Translations under genes and position numbers: made by a program
The notes under the pieces: model-generated
Databases searched by the model: none
Told to the model about the DNA's origin: nothing
The model's input: the letters and a program-made list of their open reading frames with translations, nothing else
Part shown: positions 1-8,462 of the stretch, piece after piece
How the letters are laid out: each line of letters begins with the position of its first letter
Position numbering within the stretch: the stretch's first letter is position 1
Source: Actinomadura rayongensis
GTDB lineage: Bacteria > Actinomycetota > Actinomycetes > Streptosporangiales > Streptosporangiaceae
Length of the DNA: 64,000 nucleotides
Direction of reading: 5' to 3'
Assembly: GCF_009831215.1 (NCBI RefSeq)
Contig: NZ_WUTW01000001.1
Location: 1,507,423 to 1,571,422 of the forward strand

Positions 1-1
1 C

Positions 2-379
2 CGCGCCACCCTCGACCGGATCGACGAACGGCTCGGCGAACCCCTCGCGGGCGGCGGCCGGCTGATCCACCGCTACGACCCGCGCGCCACCGGCGACGGC
101 CTCGACGGCCCGGAGGGCGCGTTCCTGCTCTGCTCGTTCGACATGGTGTCGGCGCTCGTCCTCGCGGGCCGGACGGACGAGGCGCGCCGCCGCTTCGCCG
201 CCCTGTGCCCGCGCGGCGGCCCGCTCGGCCTGTTCGCCGAGGAGATGACGGGCGACGGCACGATGCTCGGCAACTACCCGCAGGCGTTCACGCACCTGGC
301 GCTGATCGAGGCGGCGCTGAACCTCGACGAGGCCGGCCGCACCGAGGCCCTCCACGCCTGGGCGCGCGATGCGGAGTGA
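2..379 (+). CDS. Glycoside hydrolase family 15 (glucoamylase-like) protein, C-terminal part
   Basis: The reading frame is open from base 2 to a TGA at 377-379, giving the last ~125 residues of a protein that begins before the window. The stretch EGAFLLCSF, then a GRTDEARRRF helix, LGLFAEEM and LGNYPQAFTHLALI match the C-terminal barrel helices of bacterial GH15 glucoamylase/trehalase-like proteins. In that family the glutamate of the AEE segment is the catalytic base region and GNYPQAFTH closes the barrel. Family members hydrolyse alpha-glucosidic bonds (maltooligosaccharides or trehalose) in the cytosol. The gene ends 13 bp from the convergent gpsA stop. Substrate cannot be told from this fragment. 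Confidence 0.85.
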   Translation, partial: RATLDRIDERLGEPLAGGGRLIHRYDPRATGDGLDGPEGAFLLCSFDMVSALVLAGRTDEARRRFAALCPRGGPLGLFAEEMTGDGTMLGNYPQAFTHLALIEAALNLDEAGRTEALHAWARDAE

Positions 380-392
380 GCGCCGCGCCCGG

Positions 393-1409
393 TCAGACGC
401 CGTAGCGTTCGGGCTTGGGGGAGCGGGACATCAGGGCCGCCGCCGCCTCGCGCACGTCCAGGTCCTCGTTGACGACCGCCGCGACCGTCTCGGTGATCGG
501 CATCTCCACGTCGTGCTCGCGCGCCAGCGCCAGGACCGAGCCCGCCGACGTCACGCCCTCGGCGGTCTGCCGGGTCACCGCGACGACCTCGTCCACGCTC
601 ATCCCGCGGCCGAGGTTCTCACCGAACGTGCGGTTGCGGCCGAGCGGCGACACGCACGACGCGACGAGGTCCCCGAGACCCGCCAGGCCCGCGAACGTGT
701 GCTCGGCCGCGCCGAGCGCCGCGCCGAGCCGCGCCATCTCCGCGAGGCCGCGCGTCATCAGCATCGCCTGCGTGTTGTGGCCGAGGCCGAGGCCGACGGT
801 CGCGCCGACGCACAGCGCGATGACGTTCTTGACCGCGCCGCCCAGCTCGCAGCCGACGACGTCCTCGACCGTGTAGACGCGGAACGACGACGTCATGCAC
901 GCCTCCTGCACCCGCCGGGCCGTCGTCGCGTCCGCGCACGCCGCGACGGCCGCGCCCGGCTCCCCGCGCGCGACCTCGGGGGCCAGGTTCGGGCCGGAGA
1001 CGACGGCGATCCGTCCCGGCGGCGCGCCCGTCACCTCGCCGATCACCTCGGACATGCGCCGTCCGGTGCCGCGCTCGATGCCCTTCATCAGGCTGATCAG
1101 GACGGCGTCGGCGGGCAGCAGCGGCGCCCAGCCGGCCAGGTTGCCGCGCAGCGTCTGCGCCGGGACGGCCAGCGCGACGAGCGCCGCGCCGTCCAGCGCC
1201 CGCGCCGGGTCCGTCGTCGCGGTGATCCCGTCCGGCAGCGCGACGCCCGGCAGGTACGCGGGGTTCTCGCGCCGCTCGTTGATCGCCGCGACGATCTCCG
1301 CGCGGCGGCCGTACAGGGTCACCGCGCAGCCCGCCTCGGCGAGGAGCAGGGAGAACGCCGTCCCCCACGACCCCGCGCCGAGCACCGCGGCCCGCGTGAC
1401 GTCCTGCAT
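393..1409 (-). CDS. gpsA: NAD(P)-dependent glycerol-3-phosphate dehydrogenase
   Basis: A 338-residue cytosolic enzyme that reduces dihydroxyacetone phosphate to sn-glycerol-3-phosphate, the backbone for phospholipids. Residues 8-15 carry the Rossmann motif GAGSWGTA. SLMKGIERGTGRRMSEV, SGPNLAPEVA, the catalytic-lysine segment ELGGAVKNVIAL and the substrate-binding GLGDLVASC...GRNRTFG follow in the order expected for GpsA. Length is normal. The ATG at 1409 lies 9 bp after the stop of the NB-ARC/TPR gene, so the two are probably co-transcribed. In many actinobacteria gpsA instead sits with cofC or D-Ala-D-Ala ligase, so this partner is unusual. Confidence 0.95.
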   Translation of the reverse strand: MQDVTRAAVLGAGSWGTAFSLLLAEAGCAVTLYGRRAEIVAAINERRENPAYLPGVALPDGITATTDPARALDGAALVALAVPAQTLRGNLAGWAPLLPADAVLISLMKGIERGTGRRMSEVIGEVTGAPPGRIAVVSGPNLAPEVARGEPGAAVAACADATTARRVQEACMTSSFRVYTVEDVVGCELGGAVKNVIALCVGATVGLGLGHNTQAMLMTRGLAEMARLGAALGAAEHTFAGLAGLGDLVASCVSPLGRNRTFGENLGRGMSVDEVVAVTRQTAEGVTSAGSVLALAREHDVEMPITETVAAVVNEDLDVREAAAALMSRSPKPERYGV

Positions 1410-1418
1410 GGACGTCGC

Positions 1419-3788
1419 CTAACCGGCCGCGTCGCCGTCCAAACGCTCCAGCGCGGCCAGTTTCCGCGTCATCTCCAGCGCGGACGCGGCGAGCGCGCGG
1501 CTCTCCTCGTCGATCCCGGCGAATCCGTCGGCGGCCCGGGCGAGCGCCGCGCAGGCGTCCGGCAGGCGGCCCGCGTCGACGAGACCGAGGCCGAGCGCGT
1601 GCAGCGCGGACGCCTCGCCGTGCCGGTTCCCGGCCTCCCGGTGCAGCGCGGCGGCCCGCGGCAGGACGGTCAGCGCTTCGTCCCGGTTCCCGGCGGCGAT
1701 CAGCGTGCGCCCCCACTCGAACCGGGCGACCGCTTCCGCCGAGAGTTCACCGGAGTCGTGCAGCGCCTCGACCGCTTCGACGTAGCGGCGCACGGCCGCC
1801 GCCTCGTCCCCGGTCCCGCGCAGCGCCAGCGCGAGATTGCCCAGCACGATGCCCTCGCGGTACCGGTCGCCGGTCTCCCGGCACGCCGCGACCGCCTCCT
1901 CGCACGCGCGGACCGCCTCGGCATGGCGGCCGATCTTCCCGAGCGCGACGCCGAGGTTCGACAGCGCGGCGCCCGCGCCGTGCCGGTCGCCGATGCGCCC
2001 GTGCAGTTCGGCGGCCTTGCGGTGGACGGCGACGGCCTCGTCCGTCCGGCCGGCCTCGTCCAGCGCCGCGCCGAGGTTGCCGAGCGCGAGCGCGTGGCCC
2101 TGCCGGTCGGCGGCGGCGCGGCACAGCCGGACGGTCTCGCGGCAGACGCCGATGGCCTCGTCCACGCGCCCGATCCGCTGCAGGGCGCCGCCGAGGTTGC
2201 TGAGCGCCGTCCGCTCGCCGAGGTCGTCGCCGTTCGCGCGGGCGAGTTCGGCGGACCGGCGGAAGGCGGCGACGGCCTCGGCGGACCGTCCGGTCGCGTC
2301 CAGGACGAGCCCGACGCTGGTGGTCGCGACCGCCTCGTGGTGCCGGTCGCCGACCCGCTCGGCCGTGTCGCGCGCCAGCACCGCCAGCGCCTCCCACTCG
2401 GCGAGGAGCCGGCGCCGTTCCAGGTAGCGGGCCAGGTTCAGCGTGAGCAGCAGCGCGAACGACGGCTTGCGTGCGGACGCGGCGAACGCGGCGGCCGACA
2501 GGTTCGGCAGCTCCGCGTCCAGCCAGGCGAACGCCTCAGTGCGGGACGCGAAGCCCTGCGCGCCGGGATCGTCGGCGGCGAGCGGGTTGACGTGGGCGAG
2601 CGCCTTCTCGGTGGTCGTCAGGTAGTGGTCGAGGAGACGGTCCCAGGCGCCGGCCGCGCCGTCCTCGGCGCGGTGCGCGCCGGCCGTCTCGGCGGCGTAA
2701 AGCCGGACGAGGTCGTGCATCCGCCACCAGCCGGGCGTGGTCCACGGCTCGATCAGGTGCGCCTCGGCGAGTTCTTCCAGGTCGCGGCGGGTGGAGCGCT
2801 CGTCCGTCCCGGCGAGCACGGTCGCCGCCGCCGTGGACACGCGCGGCCCCCGGTTCACCGCGAGCAGCCGGAACAGGCGCCGCTGCCCGTCCGGCAGGGC
2901 CCGGTAGGACAGGTCGAACGCCGCGCGCACGGCCCGCCGCCGGTACTCCAGCGTGCTCAGCCGGGTGTGCTCGGCCGCCAGCTCCTCGGCCAGCTCGGCG
3001 AGCGGCTTGGCCGGACGGGCGGCCAGAAGCGCCGCCACGATCTCCAGCGCGAGCGGCAGCCCGCCGCAGAAGCCCGCGATCCGCCGCGCGTCGCCGGGAT
3101 GGTCGGCGACGCGGGTGTCGGCGGGGCCACGGCGCAGCGTGATGAGGCGGCGGAGCAGTTCGACGCCGTCGTCGTCGTCCAGGACGTCCAGGTCCAGCAG
3201 CCGTCCGGGCAGCTCGGCCAGCGCATGCCGGGACGTCACCAGCACCGGCCCGCGCCCGGGCAGCAGCCGGTCGACCGGCGTGGCGGGCGCGGCGTTGTCC
3301 AGGACGACGAGGACGGGACGGCCGCGCTCGGCGTACGCGCCGAGGACCGTCCGGTACAGCCGCTCCTTCTCGTCGTCGCCCGGCGGGATGTGCTCGTCGG
3401 GGACGCCGAGCGCGCGCAGCAGGCTCGCCAGCGCCCGCGCCTCGTCCAGCCGTTGCCGCGGGTCGTAGCCGTGCAGGTCGATCATCAGGACGCCGCCGGG
3501 GAACCAGCCGAGCTCGGTCGCCGCGTGCGCGGCCTGCACCGCCAGCTCGGTCTTGCCGACCCCGCCCATCCCGGCGACCGCGGACACGCGCACGACGCCC
3601 GCGCCGCCGTCGCGGGGGTCGATCAGCGCCAGCACCTCGGCGAGGACGGCCGTGCGTCCGACGAACTCCGCGCCGCGCGCCCGCACGCCGCCGAGCCCCG
3701 CCGGGACGGTCGCCGGCAGCCGCAGCGTGACGTCCCGCGCCTGGATGACGGGCCCGGTCGCCACGCCCTCGAACCTGTTGCCCTCCAT
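1419..3788 (-). CDS. NB-ARC/TPR STAND-type NTPase
   Basis: A 789-residue STAND protein. Residues 1-25 hold a short beta-rich tag (GNRFEGVATGPVIQA) of a kind I associate with actinobacterial STAND and conflict proteins. An NB-ARC NTPase module follows, with P-loop GMGGVGKT (about 73-80), Walker B VLVVLDNA (about 165) and the GLPLAL signature (about 245). A winged-helix-like segment comes next, and from about 480 to 770 there is a run of TPR repeats with recurring GRxDEAV/NLGxAL patterns. Such proteins oligomerise on ligand or protein recognition and act as regulators or in antiphage defence. No N-terminal effector domain is visible, so the output is unknown. It starts at ATG 3788 and is followed 9 bp later by gpsA. 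Confidence 0.85.
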   Translation of the reverse strand: MEGNRFEGVATGPVIQARDVTLRLPATVPAGLGGVRARGAEFVGRTAVLAEVLALIDPRDGGAGVVRVSAVAGMGGVGKTELAVQAAHAATELGWFPGGVLMIDLHGYDPRQRLDEARALASLLRALGVPDEHIPPGDDEKERLYRTVLGAYAERGRPVLVVLDNAAPATPVDRLLPGRGPVLVTSRHALAELPGRLLDLDVLDDDDGVELLRRLITLRRGPADTRVADHPGDARRIAGFCGGLPLALEIVAALLAARPAKPLAELAEELAAEHTRLSTLEYRRRAVRAAFDLSYRALPDGQRRLFRLLAVNRGPRVSTAAATVLAGTDERSTRRDLEELAEAHLIEPWTTPGWWRMHDLVRLYAAETAGAHRAEDGAAGAWDRLLDHYLTTTEKALAHVNPLAADDPGAQGFASRTEAFAWLDAELPNLSAAAFAASARKPSFALLLTLNLARYLERRRLLAEWEALAVLARDTAERVGDRHHEAVATTSVGLVLDATGRSAEAVAAFRRSAELARANGDDLGERTALSNLGGALQRIGRVDEAIGVCRETVRLCRAAADRQGHALALGNLGAALDEAGRTDEAVAVHRKAAELHGRIGDRHGAGAALSNLGVALGKIGRHAEAVRACEEAVAACRETGDRYREGIVLGNLALALRGTGDEAAAVRRYVEAVEALHDSGELSAEAVARFEWGRTLIAAGNRDEALTVLPRAAALHREAGNRHGEASALHALGLGLVDAGRLPDACAALARAADGFAGIDEESRALAASALEMTRKLAALERLDGDAAG

Positions 3789-3816
3789 GGCGGAACCCTA
3801 GGAAGATCCACAGCCC

Positions 3817-3851
3817 GGCACGGCCGATTGGCCAGGGCCGGACGCCGTGCC
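3817..3851. promoter_or_regulatory. Inverted repeat between divergent genes
   Basis: GGCACGGC (3817-3824) and GCCGTGCC (3844-3851) are perfect 8-bp arms separated by 19 bp. They sit between the divergent starts of the NB-ARC gene (3788) and the 150-residue protein (3881). This could be an operator for either gene; in such GC-rich DNA chance is a real alternative. Confidence 0.3.
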
Positions 3852-3880
3852 ACGATCATGGCGGACGAGGGGAGCGTGAC

Positions 3881-4333
3881 ATGGGACATCCGGCGTTCGG
3901 GCGCCTGGAGCCTCTGCTGGGCGAGTGGCGGACGGAAGCCATCGTCGGCGGACGGTCGATGGGCATCGCCGCCACGCGGTTCGCGTGGACCGAGGACGGC
4001 GCGTTCCTGCGCCAGCGCACCGAGGACGCCGAGTCGTTCGACGCGGACTGGGCGGCGCACTCGCCGCTGCCGGTGACGGCGCTGATCGGGCTGGACGACA
4101 CCGCCGACGCGTTCACGATGCTCTATGCCGACGCGCGCGAGGTGTTCCGCGTCTACCGGTTCGACGTGCGCGGCGGCGTCTGGACGATGAGCCGGGACGC
4201 CGCCGGCTTCAACCAGCGCTTCTCCGCCACGTTCGCCGCGGACGGCCGCACGATCGAGGGCGCCTGGGAGACCTCGCCGGACGGGACGGCCTGGACCAAG
4301 GACTTCGACGTGCGCTACACCCGAGCGTCCTGA
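3881..4333 (+). CDS. Conserved hypothetical protein, DUF1579/lipocalin-like
   Basis: A 150-residue soluble protein starting with HPAFGRLEPLLGEWRTEA. The phrase xLxxLxGxWxxE at the N-terminus, an internal Y-D-x-R-E-x-x-R strand and a C-terminal YTRA suggest the small antiparallel beta-barrel seen in DUF1579/THAP4-like proteins. No catalytic residues are identifiable. The ATG at 3881 has a good Shine-Dalgarno (GAGGGGAG, 3868-3875). The stop lies 2 bp before the GTG of the next gene, so the two are one transcription unit. Function unknown. Confidence 0.75.
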   Translation: MGHPAFGRLEPLLGEWRTEAIVGGRSMGIAATRFAWTEDGAFLRQRTEDAESFDADWAAHSPLPVTALIGLDDTADAFTMLYADAREVFRVYRFDVRGGVWTMSRDAAGFNQRFSATFAADGRTIEGAWETSPDGTAWTKDFDVRYTRAS

Positions 4334-4335
4334 CG

Positions 4336-4650
4336 GTGGACGGCAAGCTCGTCCGGGACCGCATCCCGGAGATCATCCGCGCGTCCGGCGCCGAACCCGT
4401 CACCTACATCGCCGACGAGACCGAATACCGGCAGCGCCTGCGCGACAAACTCCGCGAAGAGACCGCCGAAGCCTGCGCGGCCGACCCCAGCGACCTGCCC
4501 GGCGAACTCGCGGACGTCCTGGAGGTCGTCCACGCTCTCGCCGCCGCGCACGGCCTCACCCCGGCCCGCCTGGAAGAGATCCGCGCGGCCAAGTCCGCCG
4601 CCCGCGGCGCCTTCACCGCCCGCACCGTCTGGACGGGCAACCGCCCCTGA
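4336..4650 (+). CDS. MazG-like nucleoside triphosphate pyrophosphohydrolase family protein
   Basis: A 104-residue protein beginning VDGKLVRDRIPEII. This N-terminus, the EETAEA helix (E-E-x-x-E metal site) and GELADVLEVV (E-x-x-D) are the all-alpha NTP-PPase hallmarks of the small family annotated as phosphoribosyl-ATP pyrophosphohydrolase-like or house-cleaning MazG-like enzymes. It would hydrolyse a non-canonical NTP to NMP plus pyrophosphate. I chose the GTG at 4336 because it lies directly behind the previous stop (4331-4333) and begins at the conserved KLVRDRIP motif. A longer upstream frame in this phase overlaps the previous gene and looks like a shadow. Confidence 0.8.
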   Translation: MDGKLVRDRIPEIIRASGAEPVTYIADETEYRQRLRDKLREETAEACAADPSDLPGELADVLEVVHALAAAHGLTPARLEEIRAAKSAARGAFTARTVWTGNRP

Positions 4651-4704
4651 CCGCCTGGCCGAATCCGGTCAAATCGGGAGTGGAAGCGCGGTCGCCGTTT
4701 TAAC

Positions 4705-4734
4705 GATCATGGACGGACGCCCCCGTCCATGATC
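4705..4734 (+). promoter_or_regulatory. Perfect 12-bp hairpin directly upstream of the Rhs ribosome-binding site
   Basis: GATCATGGACGG (4705-4716) and CCGTCCATGATC (4723-4734) are perfectly complementary around a 6-nt loop. The right arm abuts GGAG (4735-4738), the only Shine-Dalgarno-like sequence for the TTG start at 4746. It could terminate upstream transcription, gate translation of the toxin gene, or be a dyad operator. There is no U-run after it, which argues against a simple intrinsic terminator. Confidence 0.7.
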
Positions 4735-4745
4735 GGAGACTCCCG

Positions 4746-7700
4746 TTGACCAAGCGCCGGTTCGGCCGTCGCGGCAAGGGCGGCCACGGAGGCGGTCGCG
4801 CGGGCGGCGTCTTCGGCAAGATGGCCGGGCACCTGTTCCCGTCCGGCGGGCGCGGTCGGCACGGCGGCCACGGCGGCGGCCCCGGCGGACGGCGCGGCGC
4901 CGAACCCCGGCGCGGACGGCGGCGCGGCGGGACGGAGCAGTCGCAGGCGCGGCCGAACGACGTCAAGTCCACGTCCGACGACCCGATCGACGTCGTCACC
5001 GGCGAGGTGCTGCTGACGCAGACGGACGTGTCGCTGCCCGGCGTCCTGCCGCTGCTCCTGCGCCGGACGCACAACTCGTCGTACGCGGCGGGCGGGCTTT
5101 TCGGCCGCCGGTGGGCGTCCACGCTGGACCAGGCGCTGGAGATCGACAGCGCGGGCGCGCACTTCCTCGGCGAGGACGCGACCGTCCGGCGTTATCCACA
5201 AGTCCTGCTGCCGAACGTGGAGTTCCGCCCGACGGCGGGACCGCAGCACCCGCTCGTCCTGACGTCGGACGGCGGCTACCGCCTCACCGACCCGCAGTCC
5301 GGCACGGCGCTGCACTTCCCCGCGCCGGGCGAGACGACGGGCTGGACGCGGCTGCCCGTCACGGCGATCACCGACCGCAACGGCAACCGGATCGACTTCG
5401 TCTACGCCGACCAGGTCCTCACCGAGATCCGCCATTCGGCGGGCCACCGGATCACCGTGGACACCGCGCCGCTGGACGACACGGGCGAGCGGCGCGTCAC
5501 CGCCCTCCGGCTGGACGACGTGACGCTCGTCCGCTTCGGATACGACGCCGAGGGCAATCTCAGCGAGGTCTACAACTCGTCCGGCCTGCCGCTGAAGCTC
5601 AGCTACGACGACGAGGACCGCCTCACCGGCTGGGAAGACCGCAACGGCTTCTGGTACCGGTACGAGTACGACGACGAAGGCCGCGCGGTGCGCGGAACCG
5701 GCTCGGACGGCTTCCTCGACAGCACCCTGTCGTACGACCCGGAGAACAACCGGACCGTCCTGACCGACGCCCTCGGCCACGCCACCGAGTACCGCTACAA
5801 CGACTCCGGCCAGGTCATCGAGGAGATCGACCCACTGGGCGGCGTGATCCGCTCGACGTGGGACCGCTTCGACCGCCTCCTGTCCCGGACCGACCAGCTC
5901 GGCGCGACGACCCGCCACACCTACGACGAGCACGGCAACCTCACGTCCACGACGTACGCCGACGGCACGACCGCGACCGCCGTCTACGACGACCGCAATC
6001 TGCCCGTCGAGATCACGCGTCCGGACGGGACGGTCTGGCGGCAGGAGTACGACGAGCGCGGCAACCTCGTCCGGCTCACCGATCCGCTCGGCGCCGTCAC
6101 CGCGCTGACCTACGACGAGCGCGGCGCGCGGACCGGCGTCACCGACCCGCTCGGTGCCGTCACGCGCGCCGAGAACGACGCCAACGGCCTGCCGGTCGCG
6201 GTGACCGACGCGCGCGGCGCCGTCGAGCGCTACGCCTACGACGCTCTCGGCCGCGTGACCACGTACACCGACGCGGCGGGGAACCACGTGCGCTTCGGCT
6301 GGACGGTGGAAGGCCGCCAGACGTTCCGCACCCTGCCGGACGGCGCGACCGAACGCTGGGAGTACGACCCCGAAGGCAACGAGGTCGCCTACACCGATCC
6401 GCTGGGCCAGGTGACGCGTACCGAGTACGGGCCGTTCGACACGCCGACCACCCGGACCCGTCCGGACGGGTCGCACCTGACGTTCACGCACGACGCCCGT
6501 CTCACGCTGACCGCCGTGACGACGTCCGGCGGCCTGACCTGGCGCTATGAGCACGACGCGGCGGGTCGCCTGGTCGCCGAGACGGACTTCAACGGCCGCG
6601 TCCTCCGCTACGCCACCGACGCGGCGGGCCGTCTGACGGCGCGGACGAACGGTGCGGGCCAGACCACGACCTACACGCGCGACGCCCTGGGCAACACGCT
6701 GGAGAAGCGCGCGGGAACCCAGACCACCACGTTCGCCTACGACGCGATGGGACGCATGACCCGCGCGGTCAACGCCGACGCCGACCTGGCGTTCTCCCAC
6801 GACGCCGCGGGCCGTGTCATCGCCGAGACGTGCAACGGCGCGACGTTGACGCTCACCCGCGACCTTGCCGGCCGGGTCACCGCCCGCCGCACGCCGTCCG
6901 GCGCGGAGAGCCACTGGACGTACGACGCGACGGGCCGACCGTCCCGCCTGGAAACGGCCGGGCAGACCCTCACGTTCACCCACGACGCGCTGGGCCGCGA
7001 AACCGAACGCCGCATCGGAACGGACACGATCCTGTCCCAGCAGTGGGACGTCAACGACCGCCTCACCGCCCAGTCGCTGTGGGGCGCGCCGAGCCGTCCG
7101 GAAGATCAGGCCCGGCTCCTCCAGCACCGGACCTACACCTACCGACCCGACGGCCACCTCACCGCAACAAACGACCGTCTCAACGGGAACCGCACCTACA
7201 CGCTGGACGCACGAGGCCGCGTCACCAACGTCTCAGCCCAGAACTGGACCGAACGCTACGCCTACGACGACGCAGGAAACGTCACCCAGGCCGACTGGCC
7301 CACTGCACCGGACGCCGCCGACGAAACCGGCCCGCGCACCTTCACCGGAACCCTGATCCGCAACGCCGGCCGCACCCGCTACGAACACGACGCCCAAGGC
7401 CGCATCGTCCTCCGCGAACAGGTCACCCTCTCCGGCAAGCGCCGCCGCTGGCACTTCCACTGGGACGCCGACGACCGCCTGATCGGCGTCGAAACCCCCG
7501 ACAACACCCGCTGGCGCTACCACTACGACGCCCTGGGCCGCCGCACCGCCAAACAACAACTCACCCCCGACGGCCGAACCGCCCACCAGACCTACACCTA
7601 CACCTGGGACGACACCCGCCTGGTGGAGGAGACGCACCGGACGTGGGATCAGGGAGCGGCCGGCTGGAACACGGTCGTGACGACCTGGTCATTCCTACCG

Positions 7701-8459
7701 GGCTCGCGTCGTGTGGCGGCACAGGAAACGGCTGTCTCGCCGGTCGATGGCGCGCGGACTCACGTCGTCCGCCGTGTTGCGGCGGTCATCACCGACCTTG
7801 TCGGAACGCCGCGTGAGCTTGTGCACGTCGATGGCACCGTAGAGCACGGCCGTCAGACTCCCCTGTGGTCGGGCGGCGCCGGAATCGGATGTCCGCTGCG
7901 GTTCCCCGGGCAGTACGCCGACCCTGAAACGGGACTGCATTACAACCTCCATCGCTACTACGACCCGGCGACCGGCGCGTACCTGTCCGCCGACCCACTG
8001 GGGTTCGCGGCCGGGCCGAACCCACACGGCTATGTGCCCAACCCGATGCGATGGATCGACCCCCTCGGCCTCTTCAACTGCCACGACGAACGCGACGAGG
8101 ACGGACGCCTCAAGCTCTACCGGGCACCCGGTCACGGCAACCGGGAGGCCGAGCGTTATGGCCCGGACCCGGCGAATCATCAGGGACACGGCAGCGACGT
8201 GCATTTGGGCAATAGTCCCAAGGTCGCGCAGCAATACGCGGAACAGGGTACGCACGAAGACGGATACTATGAGTACACCATGAAGCATGGGTTCGAAGAC
8301 GCATTCCCGCGCGATGAATACTTCCGCACCCATGACAACAAGCCGGGGGAGTATCAGTGGATCATCCCCCGGGAGAAGATTCCGCAGTTTAATTCTTATA
8401 TCGACCACGATAGAACGCGCTGGTGGAACTATCGCCAGGGATATTCATGGGAGGACTAG
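4746..8459 (+). CDS. Rhs/YD-repeat polymorphic toxin with variable C-terminal domain
   Basis: A 1237-residue Rhs protein. Residues 1-70 are Gly/Arg/His-rich with no signal peptide or membrane segment. DPIDVVTGEVLLTQTDVSLPG starts a DUF6531-type cap. More than twenty YD repeats (YDxxGRL, YDERGN, YDALGR) build the cocoon shell. The RHS core LRFPGQYADPETGLHYN...RYYDPATGAYLSADPLG is followed by NPMRWIDPLGL (about 1099-1109), where the toxin tip is normally cleaved. The last ~128 residues form the toxin domain. The start is a TTG behind GGAG. The 3' part is visibly AT-richer than the rest, as expected for an exchanged toxin tip. A two-S1-domain protein follows 3 bp later in the immunity position. 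Confidence 0.92.
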   Translation: MTKRRFGRRGKGGHGGGRAGGVFGKMAGHLFPSGGRGRHGGHGGGPGGRRGAEPRRGRRRGGTEQSQARPNDVKSTSDDPIDVVTGEVLLTQTDVSLPGVLPLLLRRTHNSSYAAGGLFGRRWASTLDQALEIDSAGAHFLGEDATVRRYPQVLLPNVEFRPTAGPQHPLVLTSDGGYRLTDPQSGTALHFPAPGETTGWTRLPVTAITDRNGNRIDFVYADQVLTEIRHSAGHRITVDTAPLDDTGERRVTALRLDDVTLVRFGYDAEGNLSEVYNSSGLPLKLSYDDEDRLTGWEDRNGFWYRYEYDDEGRAVRGTGSDGFLDSTLSYDPENNRTVLTDALGHATEYRYNDSGQVIEEIDPLGGVIRSTWDRFDRLLSRTDQLGATTRHTYDEHGNLTSTTYADGTTATAVYDDRNLPVEITRPDGTVWRQEYDERGNLVRLTDPLGAVTALTYDERGARTGVTDPLGAVTRAENDANGLPVAVTDARGAVERYAYDALGRVTTYTDAAGNHVRFGWTVEGRQTFRTLPDGATERWEYDPEGNEVAYTDPLGQVTRTEYGPFDTPTTRTRPDGSHLTFTHDARLTLTAVTTSGGLTWRYEHDAAGRLVAETDFNGRVLRYATDAAGRLTARTNGAGQTTTYTRDALGNTLEKRAGTQTTTFAYDAMGRMTRAVNADADLAFSHDAAGRVIAETCNGATLTLTRDLAGRVTARRTPSGAESHWTYDATGRPSRLETAGQTLTFTHDALGRETERRIGTDTILSQQWDVNDRLTAQSLWGAPSRPEDQARLLQHRTYTYRPDGHLTATNDRLNGNRTYTLDARGRVTNVSAQNWTERYAYDDAGNVTQADWPTAPDAADETGPRTFTGTLIRNAGRTRYEHDAQGRIVLREQVTLSGKRRRWHFHWDADDRLIGVETPDNTRWRYHYDALGRRTAKQQLTPDGRTAHQTYTYTWDDTRLVEETHRTWDQGAAGWNTVVTTWSFLPGSRRVAAQETAVSPVDGARTHVVRRVAAVITDLVGTPRELVHVDGTVEHGRQTPLWSGGAGIGCPLRFPGQYADPETGLHYNLHRYYDPATGAYLSADPLGFAAGPNPHGYVPNPMRWIDPLGLFNCHDERDEDGRLKLYRAPGHGNREAERYGPDPANHQGHGSDVHLGNSPKVAQQYAEQGTHEDGYYEYTMKHGFEDAFPRDEYFRTHDNKPGEYQWIIPREKIPQFNSYIDHDRTRWWNYRQGYSWED
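8073..8456 (+). other. C-terminal toxin domain of the Rhs protein, possibly ADP-ribosyltransferase-like
   Basis: This is the part coding for residues ~1110-1237, after the DPLGL cleavage-region motif. LKLYRAPG, then VHLGNSPKVAQQYA, YYEYTM and GEYQWIIPREKI are arranged like the Arg / Ser-or-Tyr strand / Glu elements of ADP-ribosyltransferase folds (an R in the first strand, an A-x-x-Y segment, an E in a late strand). That assignment is inference from spacing only. Codons such as TTT AAT TCT TAT are rare elsewhere in the window, consistent with horizontal exchange. An RNA-targeting toxin of another fold remains possible. Confidence 0.45.
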
Positions 8460-8462
8460 GTC

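Noticed and set aside
369..4076. Very long plus-strand open frame (over 1200 codons) opposite gpsA and the NB-ARC gene
   Set aside because: It is antisense to two clear genes; the composition is Arg/Gly/Ala/Val-rich with no domain, typical of open antisense frames in GC-rich DNA.
4707..7157. 816-codon minus-strand frame opposite the Rhs gene
   Set aside because: It is a shadow of the YD repeats (periodic Val/Gly/Arg text), with no homology features.
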